DNA of 64,000 nucleotides from NCBI RefSeq assembly GCF_043876835.1, contig NZ_JBAWJZ010000012.1, positions 17,641 to 81,640 on the forward strand. The letters are read 5' to 3'. Made by a program: the position numbers and the translations under genes. Positions 63,848 through 64,000 of the stretch are shown here, one piece after another; position 1 is the stretch's first letter, and each line of letters starts with the position of its first letter. A model generated the notes under the pieces. The model made no database searches and was not told the origin of the DNA. It was given only the letters and a program-made list of their open reading frames with translations. This DNA comes from Yeosuana sp043876835. GTDB taxonomy: Bacteria; Bacteroidota; Bacteroidia; Flavobacteriales; Flavobacteriaceae.

Positions 63848-64000
63848 TTAGTATTCCCACTTTACAAAAGCTTCCATAGCGGCGTAATGCGCCAATCCCA
63901 ATTGGTGGTAAATCTCAGCGGTCTCCTTGTTCCTGTCCTCGGCACGTTGCCAGAACTCCCTGCTGTCGGCCCCTTGAAAAACAACCCCATCTTTTTGTGT
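63848..64000 (-). CDS. C-terminal end of an unidentified gene, high GC
   Basis: The last 50 residues of a protein continue off the right edge: TQKDGVVFQGADSREFWQRA then EDRNKETAEIYHQLGLAHYA and AMEAFVKWEY, stop at 63848. The helical, charged end (REFWQRAEDRNKETAEIYHQLG) is not one I can place. Base composition is about 55% G+C against roughly one-third in the rest of the window, so the gene may belong to transferred DNA such as a conjugative element. That is inference from composition alone. Confidence 0.65.
   Translation of the reverse strand, partial: TQKDGVVFQGADSREFWQRAEDRNKETAEIYHQLGLAHYAAMEAFVKWEY

Noticed and set aside
1..64000. tRNA, rRNA or known riboswitch genes
   Set aside because: I looked for cloverleaf-like and conserved rRNA words on both strands and saw none; a covariance search would settle this.

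Overview
The window is low-GC (about one-third G+C) DNA from a Bacteroidota bacterium, most probably a marine or freshwater Flavobacteriaceae. The signs are SusC/SusD receptors, Oar-like and CarboxypepD_reg-type TonB receptors, type IX secretion (T9SS) C-terminal tails on secreted chitinase-like enzymes, very weak Shine-Dalgarno signals, and family types typical of that group (DUF547, DM13 lipoproteins, YwqK, DUF6660-like). I saw no rRNA, tRNA or CRISPR.

Region 1 (1-26.9 kb) mixes intact operons with an unusual density of dead genes. Intact are a DM13 lipoprotein plus outer-membrane barrel pair (1.9-3.3 kb) with a second copy at 20.3-21.8 kb; a two-component system (5.5-7.7 kb) divergent from a DUF2064 / TonB receptor / methylthioribose-kinase-like / secreted nucleoside hydrolase set (8.1-14.0 kb); a DoxX-SnoaL-Crp set; and a SnoaL/SPW/YHS/AhpD-like operon next to a double-HTH AraC regulator. 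Between them lie eroded AraC, AhpD, DUF547, DUF5916, DinB, PhzF, TauE/SafE, TetR and alpha/beta-hydrolase genes, most recognisable only after joining reading frames.

Region 2 (27.8-44.3 kb) looks like a gene-cassette array. One- to four-gene units (DinB, amidohydrolase, SGNH hydrolase, three GNATs, SRPBCC plus sigma factor, DUF6660-like plus TonB receptor, sigma factor plus membrane proteins, DUF4440) lie almost all on the + strand. They are separated by 100-290 bp imperfect palindromes with CTAAC/GTTAGC-type ends and a shared inner GGAAAATC hairpin. These resemble integron attC sites; no integrase gene is present. Two decayed IS6-family elements in the same orientation (32.9-33.7 and 44.3-45.1 kb) sit in or beside the array and have cut cassette genes.

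Region 3 (45.1-63.7 kb) is a clean, intact minus-strand block read right to left: two GH20 hexosaminidase-family enzymes, two T9SS-exported GH18 enzymes, SusC, SusD, an exported alpha/beta-hydrolase esterase, a secreted PIG-L deacylase with a PA14 domain, then malonyl-CoA synthetase, the MadL/MadM malonate transporter and malonyl-CoA decarboxylase. The first part is a polysaccharide utilization locus for GlcNAc-containing glycan. The second is a complete malonate-to-acetyl-CoA pathway. Their co-linear, tightly packed arrangement suggests that the locus removes and consumes malonyl (or a related acyl) decoration from an amino-sugar glycan. The last 150 bp hold the end of a gene of strikingly higher GC, possibly foreign DNA.
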